64,000 nucleotides of DNA. It comes from Thalassobacillus sp. CUG 92003. GTDB taxonomy: Bacteria > Bacillota > Bacilli > Bacillales > Halobacillaceae. The first letter of the stretch is position 1; every line of letters begins with the position of its first letter. A model generated the notes under the pieces. The model worked only from the letters and a program-made list of their open reading frames with translations. It had not been told where the DNA came from and did not search any database. The stretch is from NCBI RefSeq assembly GCF_013618635.1, contig NZ_JABLSJ010000004.1:186001-250000 (forward strand), written 5' to 3'. Positions 56,344 to 64,000 of the stretch are shown piece by piece. The position numbers and the translations under genes were made by a program.

Positions 56344-57390
56344 TTATATCCATTTGTTGGCAATCAATCGTTCAGCAATCTGCACAGAGTTCCATGCAGC
56401 TCCCTTTAATAGGTTATCAGAGACCACCCATAGATGAAAGCCAAGGTTATCGTCCAAGTCTTTACGTATACGACCGACAAAAACATCCCGTTTTCCAGCC
56501 GCATTAAGAGGTGTGGGATAGGCTTGGTTTGATGGATCATCTTCCAAAACAATCCCAGGTGCTGATGATAGAGCTTGTTTAAGTTCTTCTACTGACGTGC
56601 CATCTTTTTCAATTTCCACGTACACACTTTCAGCATGGGACGTGAAAATCGGCAGGCGTACACATGTTGCCGCTACCGGTAATTCAGGAGCACTCATTAT
56701 TTTCTTCGTTTCGTTAATCATTTTCATTTCTTCGAATGTATACCCGTTTTCCTGGAATACGTCAATTTGTGGCAGCGCATTAAATGCGATGGGGTAGTGA
56801 TGCTCATCGCCTTTAACAGGTAAAATTTCAGCTTTCATGTCCTCTCCGTCCAGGAACGCTTGTGACTGTTCACGTAGTTCATCATTGGCAATCGTACCGG
56901 CACCGGATACAGCCTGATACGTAGAGACAATCACACGCTTCAAGCCAAAAGCTTGTTTGATCGGCTCAAGGGCGGCCACCATTTGAATGGTCGAACAGTT
57001 AGGATTTGCGATAATTCCATTATGATGTTCAATGGCTGCTTCATTGACTTCAGGCACCACAAGCGGCACCTGTTCATCCATACGGTACGCACTTGTATTG
57101 TCGATCACAACGGCTCCACGTTTAACGGCTTCAGGTGCTAATTGTTTGGAAATGGAACCCCCGGCAGAGAAGAGCGTGATGTCTACTCCATCAAAACTTT
57201 CAGGTTTTGCTTCTTCAAGGGTATACGTTTTATTTTTATACGTCACCTTTTTCCCAGCTGAACGACTGGAAGAAAGTAGTTTTAATTCATTAATTGGAAA
57301 ATTGCGGTCTTCAAGTGTTTCGATCATTTTCTGACCGACCGCTCCTGTTGCTCCAACGATGGCTACATTAAATTGGTTTGTTTCACTCAT
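56344..57390 (-). CDS. asd: Aspartate-semialdehyde dehydrogenase
   Basis: A 348-residue NADPH-dependent enzyme reducing aspartyl phosphate. Cofactor-binding GATGAVG is at 13-19. The nucleophile is Cys132 in ANPNCSTIQ and [12 protein letters not shown] carries the catalytic histidine. GAAAGGGG precedes the ATG. It lies 24 bp before dapG. About 90 bp separate it from dpaB, so it may be read from the sporulation promoter in the mother cell and from a further vegetative promoter, as in B. subtilis. Confidence 0.97.
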   Translation of the reverse strand: MSETNQFNVAIVGATGAVGQKMIETLEDRNFPINELKLLSSSRSAGKKVTYKNKTYTLEEAKPESFDGVDITLFSAGGSISKQLAPEAVKRGAVVIDNTSAYRMDEQVPLVVPEVNEAAIEHHNGIIANPNCSTIQMVAALEPIKQAFGLKRVIVSTYQAVSGAGTIANDELREQSQAFLDGEDMKAEILPVKGDEHHYPIAFNALPQIDVFQENGYTFEEMKMINETKKIMSAPELPVAATCVRLPIFTSHAESVYVEIEKDGTSVEELKQALSSAPGIVLEDDPSNQAYPTPLNAAGKRDVFVGRIRKDLDDNLGFHLWVVSDNLLKGAAWNSVQIAERLIANKWI

Positions 57391-57480
57391 ACGGAAATTC
57401 CCCTTTCTATTTTTTTTGCAAATTTCACTATTTTACTAGTTTATCATATATGCTGACACATCTGGTATGAAAATGTCTAT

Positions 57481-58077
57481 TTATTCCGAATAACGTTCAA
57501 TTAATACAGGTTGTTTCTGTTCTCCCTTTAAGGCAGCAAGGACGGTCTCAGAAATCAGACTCATATCGGAAACGAGTGAAGTCGGCTTCTTATAAGGATT
57601 ATCCTGACCGTATGGCACAAAGTAAATGTGCTTAGCCGTCATAAGCTTCATAATGTTTACACCATTCAAACCGAGTGCATCATTGGTGGAAATCGCTAAG
57701 ACGACAGGTTTGCGGTTTCGCAGTGTTGCTTTGGCTGCCATTAATACAGGCGAATCCGTTAATGCGTTAGCCAGTTTGCTGGTAGAATTCCCTGTCATCG
57801 GAGCGATGACCATACAATCGACTGGGGTCTTTGGACCTAATGGTTCTGCGTCAGGAATCGTGGAAATTACTTTCTTTCCTGTAATTTCTTCAATTTTATT
57901 CACATGGGCAATGGCTTCGCCGAATCGTGTATCCGTCGATTTTACGGTGCTTGAAATGACAGGAATGACATCCGCTCCCATATCCACCAGTTTTTGAAGT
58001 TCAGGAAACACCTCATGATACGTACAATGAGAGCCGGTAAATCCAAATCCAATTGTTTTTCCCTCTAATCTCTTCAT
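57481..58077 (-). CDS. dpaB: Dipicolinate synthase subunit B
   Basis: A 198-residue flavoprotein-like subunit (SpoVFB). GKTIGFGFTGSHCTYHEVFP and MVIAPMTGNSTSKLANALTD match the flavin-binding cysteine-decarboxylase-like fold. With DpaA it oxidises the DapA product to dipicolinic acid in the mother cell. Its start codon overlaps the dpaA stop (ATGA) and AAAGGATGATG precedes it. Confidence 0.96.
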   Translation of the reverse strand: MKRLEGKTIGFGFTGSHCTYHEVFPELQKLVDMGADVIPVISSTVKSTDTRFGEAIAHVNKIEEITGKKVISTIPDAEPLGPKTPVDCMVIAPMTGNSTSKLANALTDSPVLMAAKATLRNRKPVVLAISTNDALGLNGVNIMKLMTAKHIYFVPYGQDNPYKKPTSLVSDMSLISETVLAALKGEQKQPVLIERYSE

Positions 58078-58970
58078 TGCTCATCATCCTTTCTTTTACT
58101 TTCCAATAGTAATTGCAATACGACTGAAGCCAAAATGCGTCCTGCTGATTTTGGCGCAACGATACCCGGTAAACCTGGTGCCAATAACGCCTTGATCCCC
58201 CGTTTTTCTGCGTAACGGAAATCCGTACCGCCCGGCTTGGAAGCTAAATCCAATATAAAAGCATGGGATGGCATCTGCTGAATCACTTCTGCAGTGACCA
58301 CTCTGACTGGAATTGTATTGATTAACACATCACATGTTCCTGTATGGTCGGCTAATTCTGTTAAGTAAAAAGGTGACAGTCCCATTTCTGAAATTCTTGC
58401 ATAGTCAGCTGATTTCCTAACCCCGACAAAAATAGTCGCTCCCATAGCACTAAACGTACGTGCCGCGGTCATTCCGACACGGCCTAACCCTAAAATAATG
58501 ATGTTTGATGCGTGAATCGTAAAGTCCGTATGTTGAATGACCATCATCAAGGCCCCTTCAACCGTTGGTACAGAATTATAAATGGCGATATCATCCCGAT
58601 CCATTAAGGGGATCAGTTCCCGACCAGCCTCTTTACATATGCCATTGAGATAGTCGTTCGAAATCCCTGTGAACACTCTGCAATGTTCAGGGGTCCGTTT
58701 TAGCCAATCTGCATCAATTAAGATCTTCTCTTTTGCGAAAACGCCATCAATATAACCTTGATCATCTGTACCAGAAACTGGCAATAAGACGGCGTCAAGG
58801 TTCTGCACTATTTCCTCATCCATTTCAAAATGAACGGTTTCAGTAAAGCTGTAATTCAATTGATCAAACCCTGCCAAATAAACTGTGGCATCCCACTCAT
58901 TCAGCTTGCGTATGATTTCAATCTGTCTAGCATCTCCTCCAAGTACTGCTATGTGGTAACCAGTCAGCAT
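58074..58970 (-). CDS. dpaA: Dipicolinate synthase subunit A
   Basis: A 298-residue NAD(P)-binding subunit (SpoVFA). An N-terminal lobe starts MLTGYHIAVLGGDARQIE and a Rossmann domain follows with GLGRVGMTAARTF and the LDLASKPGGTDF stretch. It makes dipicolinate together with DpaB for spore-core dehydration and heat resistance. CAAAGGAG precedes the ATG. The promoter at 59013-59040 fits sigma-K, in agreement with mother-cell expression. Confidence 0.96.
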   Translation of the reverse strand: MLTGYHIAVLGGDARQIEIIRKLNEWDATVYLAGFDQLNYSFTETVHFEMDEEIVQNLDAVLLPVSGTDDQGYIDGVFAKEKILIDADWLKRTPEHCRVFTGISNDYLNGICKEAGRELIPLMDRDDIAIYNSVPTVEGALMMVIQHTDFTIHASNIIILGLGRVGMTAARTFSAMGATIFVGVRKSADYARISEMGLSPFYLTELADHTGTCDVLINTIPVRVVTAEVIQQMPSHAFILDLASKPGGTDFRYAEKRGIKALLAPGLPGIVAPKSAGRILASVVLQLLLESKRKDDEQ

Positions 58971-59012
58971 CCTTGATTACTCCTTTGCCACGATATACTT
59001 ACAATCTCTATG

Positions 59013-59040
59013 TATCATATGACGCTCACAACAGTTAGTG
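59013..59040 (-). promoter_or_regulatory. Candidate sigma-K promoter of dpaAB
   Basis: On the minus strand -35 CAC (59038-59040) and -10 CATATGATA (59013-59021, a full match to CATAnnnTA) have a 16-bp spacer, 42 bp before dpaA. Confidence 0.65.
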
Positions 59041-59054
59041 AGTTGAAAAGCATT

Positions 59055-59098
59055 AAAAAAAAAGCAGCCTAACCCTTTGTGTGGGGTTAGGCTGCTTT
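59055..59098 (-). terminator. Terminator after ylmC
   Basis: AAAGCAGCCTAACCC and GGGTTAGGCTGCTTT form a perfect 15-bp stem followed by nine T on the minus strand; it begins in the ylmC stop codon. Confidence 0.92.
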
Positions 59099-59348
59099 AA
59101 CCATTGGATTCTGTGCTGGTATGTTGAATGAGAATCATATCCGATCCGATGGTGACAATGTCTTGCCACCTAATGTGATAGCCTTCTTGTGTCGCTTTCA
59201 TCCCCATCCACTTGTAGGCCGGGATGATCAAGGTTTCCACTTCGCCTGTTTCAGGGTTGATTTCTAAATCAGCTTGCCCTAACATCCCAAGTTTGCTGCC
59301 ACTTGTTACATCCACGACTTCCTTTTCAGCTAATTGTTTAAAACGCAT
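59097..59348 (-). CDS. ymxH: YlmC/YmxH family sporulation protein
   Basis: An 83-residue PRC-barrel-like protein (MRFKQLAEKEVVDVTSGSKL, then DLEINPETGEVETLIIPAYK). I start at ATG 59348 because AGAGG lies a proper distance upstream; an ATG three codons earlier would sit on the ribosome binding site. It follows ylxY directly and ends with a strong terminator before the dpaA promoter. The family is spore-former-specific, but its exact job is unknown. Confidence 0.9.
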   Translation of the reverse strand: MRFKQLAEKEVVDVTSGSKLGMLGQADLEINPETGEVETLIIPAYKWMGMKATQEGYHIRWQDIVTIGSDMILIQHTSTESNG

Positions 59349-59363
59349 AAACAACATCCTCTC

Positions 59364-60290
59364 TTAATGATTCTCTTGCAATAACGTTTCGATGTTGCCA
59401 ATTTGGTAATCGTCCTGCAGCTGGTCAATTAATGCTTCAAGGCTATCAACGATAACCTGTGTGGGATGCATTAATATAGTGGCGCCAGGATGGATGTTAT
59501 CCATTACCCGTTTGATCAGGACATCGCGTGTCGGTTTTTTCCAATCTACCGTGTCCACTGTCCATAATATTGTTTCCATCTGTATCTCGTCTGCAATTTC
59601 AACTGTTTGTTGGTCATAGCTGCCTGACGGTGGGGCGAACCAGGTGATTTTTTCATCTGTTAAAGCGTACAGGATATCATTGGTTTTCAAAAGCAGTCTT
59701 TTCGCCTCAGACGCGGAGAGATCAGACATATCTTGATGGTTATAGCCATGGCTGCCAACCACATGTCCTTCTTCTGCCATAATTTGGACAAGTTCAGCTT
59801 GTTCTTCAGCAAACTTCCCATCGACAAAAAAAGTTGCCGAGACATTTTTGGCTTTTAAAATTTTTAATAGATCTGGCACAAATTCCTGGCCCCACGTTAC
59901 GTTAATCAACAACGAGACCATTTCTTTTTCCGGATGCCCGCGATAAATCGGAGCAGCTGCAAGATCTTTCAATGTTACATCTGGTTTGACCCAGTCATAA
60001 ACGAGTAGGTTCTTTTGGAACTTTCCTTTGTCTTCCATATTGCGAAATGACTTGTTGATATCCACTTTTCTACCGTAACGTCCGGGGGTTTTTTTCCATA
60101 CAGGGTCAATGTATGCATTCTCAGGAGCTCGATTATACGTTTTGCTCTTTGATTTGATGGTTAGATAGAGCGGATCCTCCGTGTCACTGGCTGTCACGGC
60201 TTCTCGGGCGATAAATGTCACCCACAAGCCTGTCCCAAGCACTACAAGACAGATCACACCAATCATGACGCGCGATAGATTAAGGTTCAT
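59364..60290 (-). CDS. ylxY: YlxY-like polysaccharide-deacetylase-family protein (probably inactive site)
   Basis: A 308-residue protein with an N-terminal membrane anchor at about 8-28 and a NodB-like domain from about residue 125. The usual catalytic TFDDG is replaced by LINVTWG, so the base aspartate and a metal ligand are missing. SHGYNHQDMS keeps the His-x3-His pair. This is the same pattern as B. subtilis YlxY, a sporulation gene next to pnp. It may bind rather than deacetylate a glycan. The gap to ylmC is short, so the M16 peptidase gene mlpA, which lies between them in B. subtilis, is absent. Confidence 0.9.
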   Translation of the reverse strand: MNLNLSRVMIGVICLVVLGTGLWVTFIAREAVTASDTEDPLYLTIKSKSKTYNRAPENAYIDPVWKKTPGRYGRKVDINKSFRNMEDKGKFQKNLLVYDWVKPDVTLKDLAAAPIYRGHPEKEMVSLLINVTWGQEFVPDLLKILKAKNVSATFFVDGKFAEEQAELVQIMAEEGHVVGSHGYNHQDMSDLSASEAKRLLLKTNDILYALTDEKITWFAPPSGSYDQQTVEIADEIQMETILWTVDTVDWKKPTRDVLIKRVMDNIHPGATILMHPTQVIVDSLEALIDQLQDDYQIGNIETLLQENH

Positions 60291-60463
60291 TAAAGCCCCC
60301 CTCTCTCTTGTCCATTATATGATTGCAACACGTATTTCAGAACCGCGCTGTCCAGGAGAGCAGGTTTAGCCGGGGCTAAAAAGTACCGGGAACCGCTTAT
60401 TAACCCTTATCACTGAGCATGAAGCTCACACAACCCTACATCCATTAAGCCTGTATAAGGCCA

Positions 60464-60492
60464 TAAAAAAAGAAACTGGCAAACCAGCTTCT
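60464..60492 (-). terminator. Terminator after pnp
   Basis: On the minus strand GAAGCTGG pairs with CCAGTTTC (one wobble) around TTTG, followed by TTTTTTTAT. Confidence 0.85.
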
Positions 60493-60499
60493 TCCTCAA

Positions 60500-62629
60500 T
60501 TATTGATGCTCTTGTTCTTGTTTTGCTTTTTCTTGCTTTTCTTCAACCAAGATTGCTTTACGTGATAAGTTGACACGACCTTGATTATCGATTTCTTTCA
60601 CTTTAACTTTAATGGCATCTCCGATTGAAACGATATCCTCAACTTTTCCGATGCGTTCCTCGGCCATTTCAGAAATATGAACAAGCCCTTCTTTACCTTT
60701 AAACAATTCTACGAAGGCACCGAATTTCTCTATCCGTTTCACTTTTCCTTCATAAACTTCGCCGACTTCTACTTCACGGACAATATCCTCAATAATCTTC
60801 TTGGCGGATAAGTTCATCTCTTCATTCGTGGAAGAAATAAACACGGTTCCGTCCTGCTCAATATCAATTTTCACACCCGTATCCTCGATGATTTGATTGA
60901 TTTGTTTTCCGCTCGGCCCGATCACATCTCTGATTTTATCTGCACTTATTTTCATCTTCATGATTTTTGGAGCATGCTGAGATAATCGAGAACGTGTTTC
61001 CGGCATTGTCGAAAGCATATGGTCAAGAATATGCATGCGGCCTTTTTTCGCTTGTGATAAAGCGTCTTCCAGAATATTTCGGGATAAGCCTTCGATTTTG
61101 ATATCCATTTGCAGTGCCGTTACGCCCTGGGCTGTACCAGCTACTTTGAAATCCATATCGCCTAGAAAATCTTCCATGCCTTGAATGTCGGATAAAACCG
61201 TATAGTCGTCACCAGATTTCACAAGACCCATGGCAATTCCAGCGACCGGTGCTTTAATCGGCACCCCTGCATCCATCATCGCCAAGGTACTGGCACAAAT
61301 ACTTGCCTGGGAAGTCGAGCCATTAGATTCTAATACTTCAGACACAAGACGAATCGTGTAAGGGAAATCATTTTCAGAAGGAATGACTTGTTCCAAAGCG
61401 CGTTCCCCTAATGCTCCATGACCGATTTCTCTGCGTCCTGGTCCCCGAATAGGTCCTGTTTCACCCACTGAGAAATGCGGGAAATTGTAATGGTGCATAA
61501 AGCGTTTCGATTCTTCTAAGTCAAGCCCATCCAGAATTTGTACGTCGCCCAATGCACCTAAGGTACAGATGCTTAAAGCTTGCGTTTGACCTCTGGTGAA
61601 TAGACCAGAACCATGCGTGCGAGGCAAAACTCCGACTCTTGAGGACAAGTGACGAATTTCATCTGGTTTCCTGCCATCAGGACGGACTTTTTCTTTAGTA
61701 ATCAACCGCCTTACTTCTGTTTTGACGATGTCATCCAATATAGATTTTACTTGCTTGATGGTTTCATCATCAGCTTCCATCTCTTCATAGGATTCGACTA
61801 TGACATTTTTGGCATTGTCGATGGCTTCCTCACGCAACTTTTTGTCTTCGGTTTGGATGGCCGCTACTAAAGAGGTTGTTGCTTCAGCTTCTACCTTTTC
61901 CTTCAATTCCTGCTCTAACGTGAAAAGCTCTACATGCATTTTTTCTTTTCCGACAGCTGCTGCGATCTCTTCCTGGAACGAAACGAGTCGTTTGATTTCT
62001 TCATGGCCAAACATGATGCCTTCAAGCATGTCCTCTTCTGGCACCTCTTCTGCTCCAGCTTCGACCATATTGACTGCATCTTTAGTTCCCGCCACCGTTA
62101 ATTCAATATCGCTTTTTTCCTGTTGCTCAATAGTCGGGTTAATGATGAATTCTCCATCAACACGGCCCACAACTACCCCGGCAATCGGACCTGCAAATGG
62201 TATATCAGAGATACTTAAAGCCAGCGATGAGCCGAGCATAGCCGCCATCTCTGAAGAACAATCCTGATCCACACTCATCACGGTTCCAATTACTTGCACG
62301 TCGTTTCGATAGCCATCCGGAAACATAGGACGAATGGGCCGGTCGATTAAACGGGAAGCAAGCGTGGCTTTTTCACTAGGACGCCCCTCACGCTTAATGA
62401 ACCCGCCAGGGATTTTACCAACCGCGTATAGGCGTTCTTCGTAATTGACAGTTAACGGGAAGAACGGCAAATCTTTCGGTTCTTTTGAGCCGGTTGCCGT
62501 CGACAATACAGATGTATCACCATAACGAATCATACAAGCACCATTCGCCTGCTTCGCAAATTCGCCTACCTCGACAGAAAGCTCACGCCCCCCGATTTCT
62601 ATTGAAAATACTTGTTTTTCCTCTGTCAT
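60500..62629 (-). CDS. pnp: Polyribonucleotide nucleotidyltransferase (PNPase)
   Basis: A 709-residue 3'-5' phosphorolytic exonuclease. Two RNase PH-like domains form the core, the first opening with [20 protein letters not shown] and the second with [20 protein letters not shown] and an [20 protein letters not shown] active-site block. They are followed by a KH domain ([20 protein letters not shown]) and an S1 domain ([20 protein letters not shown]). The start at 62629 gives the family's N-terminus. It lies behind rpsO beyond a terminator hairpin, the conserved rpsO-pnp order. Confidence 0.97.
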   Translation of the reverse strand: MTEEKQVFSIEIGGRELSVEVGEFAKQANGACMIRYGDTSVLSTATGSKEPKDLPFFPLTVNYEERLYAVGKIPGGFIKREGRPSEKATLASRLIDRPIRPMFPDGYRNDVQVIGTVMSVDQDCSSEMAAMLGSSLALSISDIPFAGPIAGVVVGRVDGEFIINPTIEQQEKSDIELTVAGTKDAVNMVEAGAEEVPEEDMLEGIMFGHEEIKRLVSFQEEIAAAVGKEKMHVELFTLEQELKEKVEAEATTSLVAAIQTEDKKLREEAIDNAKNVIVESYEEMEADDETIKQVKSILDDIVKTEVRRLITKEKVRPDGRKPDEIRHLSSRVGVLPRTHGSGLFTRGQTQALSICTLGALGDVQILDGLDLEESKRFMHHYNFPHFSVGETGPIRGPGRREIGHGALGERALEQVIPSENDFPYTIRLVSEVLESNGSTSQASICASTLAMMDAGVPIKAPVAGIAMGLVKSGDDYTVLSDIQGMEDFLGDMDFKVAGTAQGVTALQMDIKIEGLSRNILEDALSQAKKGRMHILDHMLSTMPETRSRLSQHAPKIMKMKISADKIRDVIGPSGKQINQIIEDTGVKIDIEQDGTVFISSTNEEMNLSAKKIIEDIVREVEVGEVYEGKVKRIEKFGAFVELFKGKEGLVHISEMAEERIGKVEDIVSIGDAIKVKVKEIDNQGRVNLSRKAILVEEKQEKAKQEQEHQ

Positions 62630-62715
62630 ACTGACTAGGACTCCTCTCAAAATCATGTTAATAAACACCAAGAATGTAATTGTCAGTTTACACTCTTATG
62701 TATTTATGCATACAG

Positions 62716-62742
62716 AAAAAGCGGGAATACTCCCGCTTTTTT
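62716..62742 (-). terminator. Terminator between rpsO and pnp
   Basis: On the minus strand AAAAAGCGGGAG...CTCCCGC style stem (AAAGCGGGAGTATTCCCGCTTT) with A and T runs; it can reduce read-through into pnp. Confidence 0.88.
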
Positions 62743-62751
62743 GTCAATGCA

Positions 62752-63021
62752 TTATCGACGCAAGCCAAGACTTTTAATAAGCTCACGGTAACGCGTAATG
62801 TCTTTATTACGCAGGTAGCTCAGTAAATTACGGCGCTTACCTACCATTTTTAACAATCCGCGACGGGAATGGTGATCTTGTTTATGAACACGTAAATGCT
62901 CATTCAATTTCACAATCTGTTCCGTCAGGACAGCAATTTGCACTTCTGCAGAACCTGTATCATTTTCATGAGTTTTATACTCATTAATGATTTCGTTCTT
63001 GCGATCTTGTGTGATAGCCAT
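62752..63021 (-). CDS. rpsO: 30S ribosomal protein S15
   Basis: An 89-residue S15 that binds the central domain of 16S r[23 protein letters not shown], the [20 protein letters not shown] core and the final LIKSLGLRR are classic. AGGAGGTG precedes the ATG. It follows ribF by about 120 bp. This leader could hold an S15 autoregulatory fold, but I could not confirm one by eye. Confidence 0.98.
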   Translation of the reverse strand: MAITQDRKNEIINEYKTHENDTGSAEVQIAVLTEQIVKLNEHLRVHKQDHHSRRGLLKMVGKRRNLLSYLRNKDITRYRELIKSLGLRR

Positions 63022-63140
63022 CCGTCTACACCTCCTATAACTTATTGAATTCCCATTCCCCTAGCTGACGTCGGAGTTACGAGCAGCCAAGCGAAGGTTC
63101 CGTAATTAAGGGTACAATTTTTGCACGCAAAATGCAAGAG

Positions 63141-64000
63141 TCAGCTTTCTTGCTGAACAAAAAATTCTCTGACGTCTTTTTCATCTTGATACAAATGGCT
63201 GAGTAGGTCATCGATTCCCGCAAATTTTCGTTCTTCGCGAATAAACCTGTGCCATCTGACCGCCATTGTTTTTCCATATACCGTCTGGTCAAAGTCAAAG
63301 ATATGGACTTCTAAAAGCGGCTTTTCCATATCATCATGAAATGTAGGCTTATAGCCGAAGTTCGCCATGCCTTTCAACCATCGTCCATTTACATTTACCT
63401 CAACCGCATAAACGCCGACTTTAGGTAAATAGTAATGCTCTGCAATTTTGATATTAGCGGTAGGAAAACCGATGGTCCTCCCCCGTTTCTCACCCTCAAT
63501 TACTTGGCCGGTTACTGTATACAAGCGTCCCAAAAGTTCGGAGGCTTTCTGGACGTCACCGTTATCGAGCAACGCCCTGATTCGCGTTGAACTGATCTTC
63601 TCATCATCCTCAGACACTTGCGATATCACGGTGTGGCTAATAGCGCCACTGGCATACTCTGGTAAATCGTCCATGCGCCCTTTCCCTTTATGACCAAAAC
63701 TAAAATCAAATCCCGCCACCACATGCTTCATATTTAAGTCCAGAAAGAAATGATCAACAAAGTGTTGAGGACTAAGTTGGGCCAACGCTTCATCAAATTT
63801 GACAACCCACAGATAATCAACCCCCATCTCAGCAAGAATCTGTCGCTTTTCTTCTATCGGGGTGATGTAGTGTACGTGGCCTTCATCTTTACTTAGCACA
63901 ACAGAAGGATGGGGCGAAAATGTCATGACAGCACTCTTCATTCCCCTCTCCTTAGCTATAGAAATCGCGGATTGAATCACATGCTGGTGGCCTTTGTGAA
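63141..64000 (-). CDS. ribF: Bifunctional riboflavin kinase/FAD synthetase, 5' end cut by the window edge
   Basis: The frame runs past the right edge. The first visible residues, HKGHQHVIQSAI, are the nucleotidyltransferase HxGH-type motif that normally stands near residue 25-30, so only a short N-terminal piece is missing. About 286 residues are visible. The FAD-synthetase half includes VMTFSPHPSVVL and HVVAGFDFSFGHKGKG. The riboflavin-kinase half has GRTIGFPTANI and GVYAVEV. A GTG at 63980 is only an internal codon, not the start. It converts riboflavin to FMN and FAD and stands before rpsO as in Bacillus. Confidence 0.95.
   Translation of the reverse strand, partial: HKGHQHVIQSAISIAKERGMKSAVMTFSPHPSVVLSKDEGHVHYITPIEEKRQILAEMGVDYLWVVKFDEALAQLSPQHFVDHFFLDLNMKHVVAGFDFSFGHKGKGRMDDLPEYASGAISHTVISQVSEDDEKISSTRIRALLDNGDVQKASELLGRLYTVTGQVIEGEKRGRTIGFPTANIKIAEHYYLPKVGVYAVEVNVNGRWLKGMANFGYKPTFHDDMEKPLLEVHIFDFDQTVYGKTMAVRWHRFIREERKFAGIDDLLSHLYQDEKDVREFFVQQES

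Noticed and set aside
63022-63140. S15 autoregulatory leader or riboswitch before rpsO
   Set aside because: The length would permit one, but I could not draw a convincing conserved fold by eye. A covariance-model search for the S15 leader would decide it.

Overview
The window is a chromosomal segment of a spore-forming, low-GC Bacillota bacterium, most likely a member of the Bacillaceae. The evidence is the gene content and order: ribF-rpsO-pnp-ylxY-ylmC-dpaA-dpaB-asd-dapG-dapA, tepA-ylzJ-spoIIIE, ymfC ... ymfF-ymfH-ymfI-ymfJ-ymfK-ymfM-pgsA-cinA-recA-rny-ymdB-spoVS, tdh-kbl, miaB-ricA-cotE-mutS-mutL, miaA-hfq-spoVK-hflX-ynbB-glnR-glnA and lexA-yneB. This is the conserved pnp-to-lexA block known from Bacillus subtilis, shown here in reverse. 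Very acidic linkers in the RodZ-like protein, SpoIIIE and RecA suggest a halophilic or halotolerant lineage, which is inference only. Nearly all genes lie on the minus strand. The exceptions are lexA, sppA-yteJ, a D,D-carboxypeptidase, one lipoprotein and one XRE regulator.

Layout. Positions 1-1.7 kb hold a divergent SOS locus: lexA faces a 31-residue membrane microprotein in the yneA slot plus the recombinase-like yneB, with three LexA boxes between them. Positions 1.7-9.9 kb carry envelope and spore genes: sppA, an RDD protein, a carboxypeptidase, an AI-2E-family permease, a YyaL-like protein, a CotY/CotZ-like coat protein and a lipoprotein. Positions 9.9-16.9 kb carry nitrogen control (glnRA), ynbB, hflX, spoVK, hfq and miaA. 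Positions 16.9-18.6 kb form the variable mutL-miaA slot. It holds an XRE regulator preceded by a ladder of TAACG palindromes, and an 818-bp hairpin-rich element with terminal inverted repeats and a 9-bp flanking direct repeat. Positions 18.6-28.9 kb carry mismatch repair, cotE, ricA, miaB and threonine catabolism. Positions 29-44 kb carry a 2-oxoacid:ferredoxin oxidoreductase, spoVS, ymdB, RNase Y, RecA, CinA, PgsA and the ymf genes. Positions 44.7-50.4 kb hold a BMP/ABC nucleoside-type importer with its GntR-family neighbour. Positions 50.5-64 kb carry SpoIIIE, TepA, the diaminopimelate/dipicolinate genes, YlxY, PNPase, S15 and a truncated ribF.

Functional links. asd, dapG and dapA make the dihydrodipicolinate that dpaA-dpaB oxidise to spore dipicolinate. 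spoVK, spoVS, spoIIIE, cotE, the CotZ-like gene, ylmC and ylxY add to the sporulation content. RNase Y, RicA and PNPase represent RNA decay; RNase J2 (rnjB), which sits between dapA and tepA in B. subtilis, is missing at that spot. MutSL, RecA and LexA form the DNA repair set.

The most unusual features are the SOS-controlled microprotein, the 818-bp non-coding element, the XRE operator ladder, and two families of dispersed palindromic intergenic repeats. Only the left-edge ORF and ribF are cut by the window ends. Functions come from motif recognition and synteny; no database search was run.
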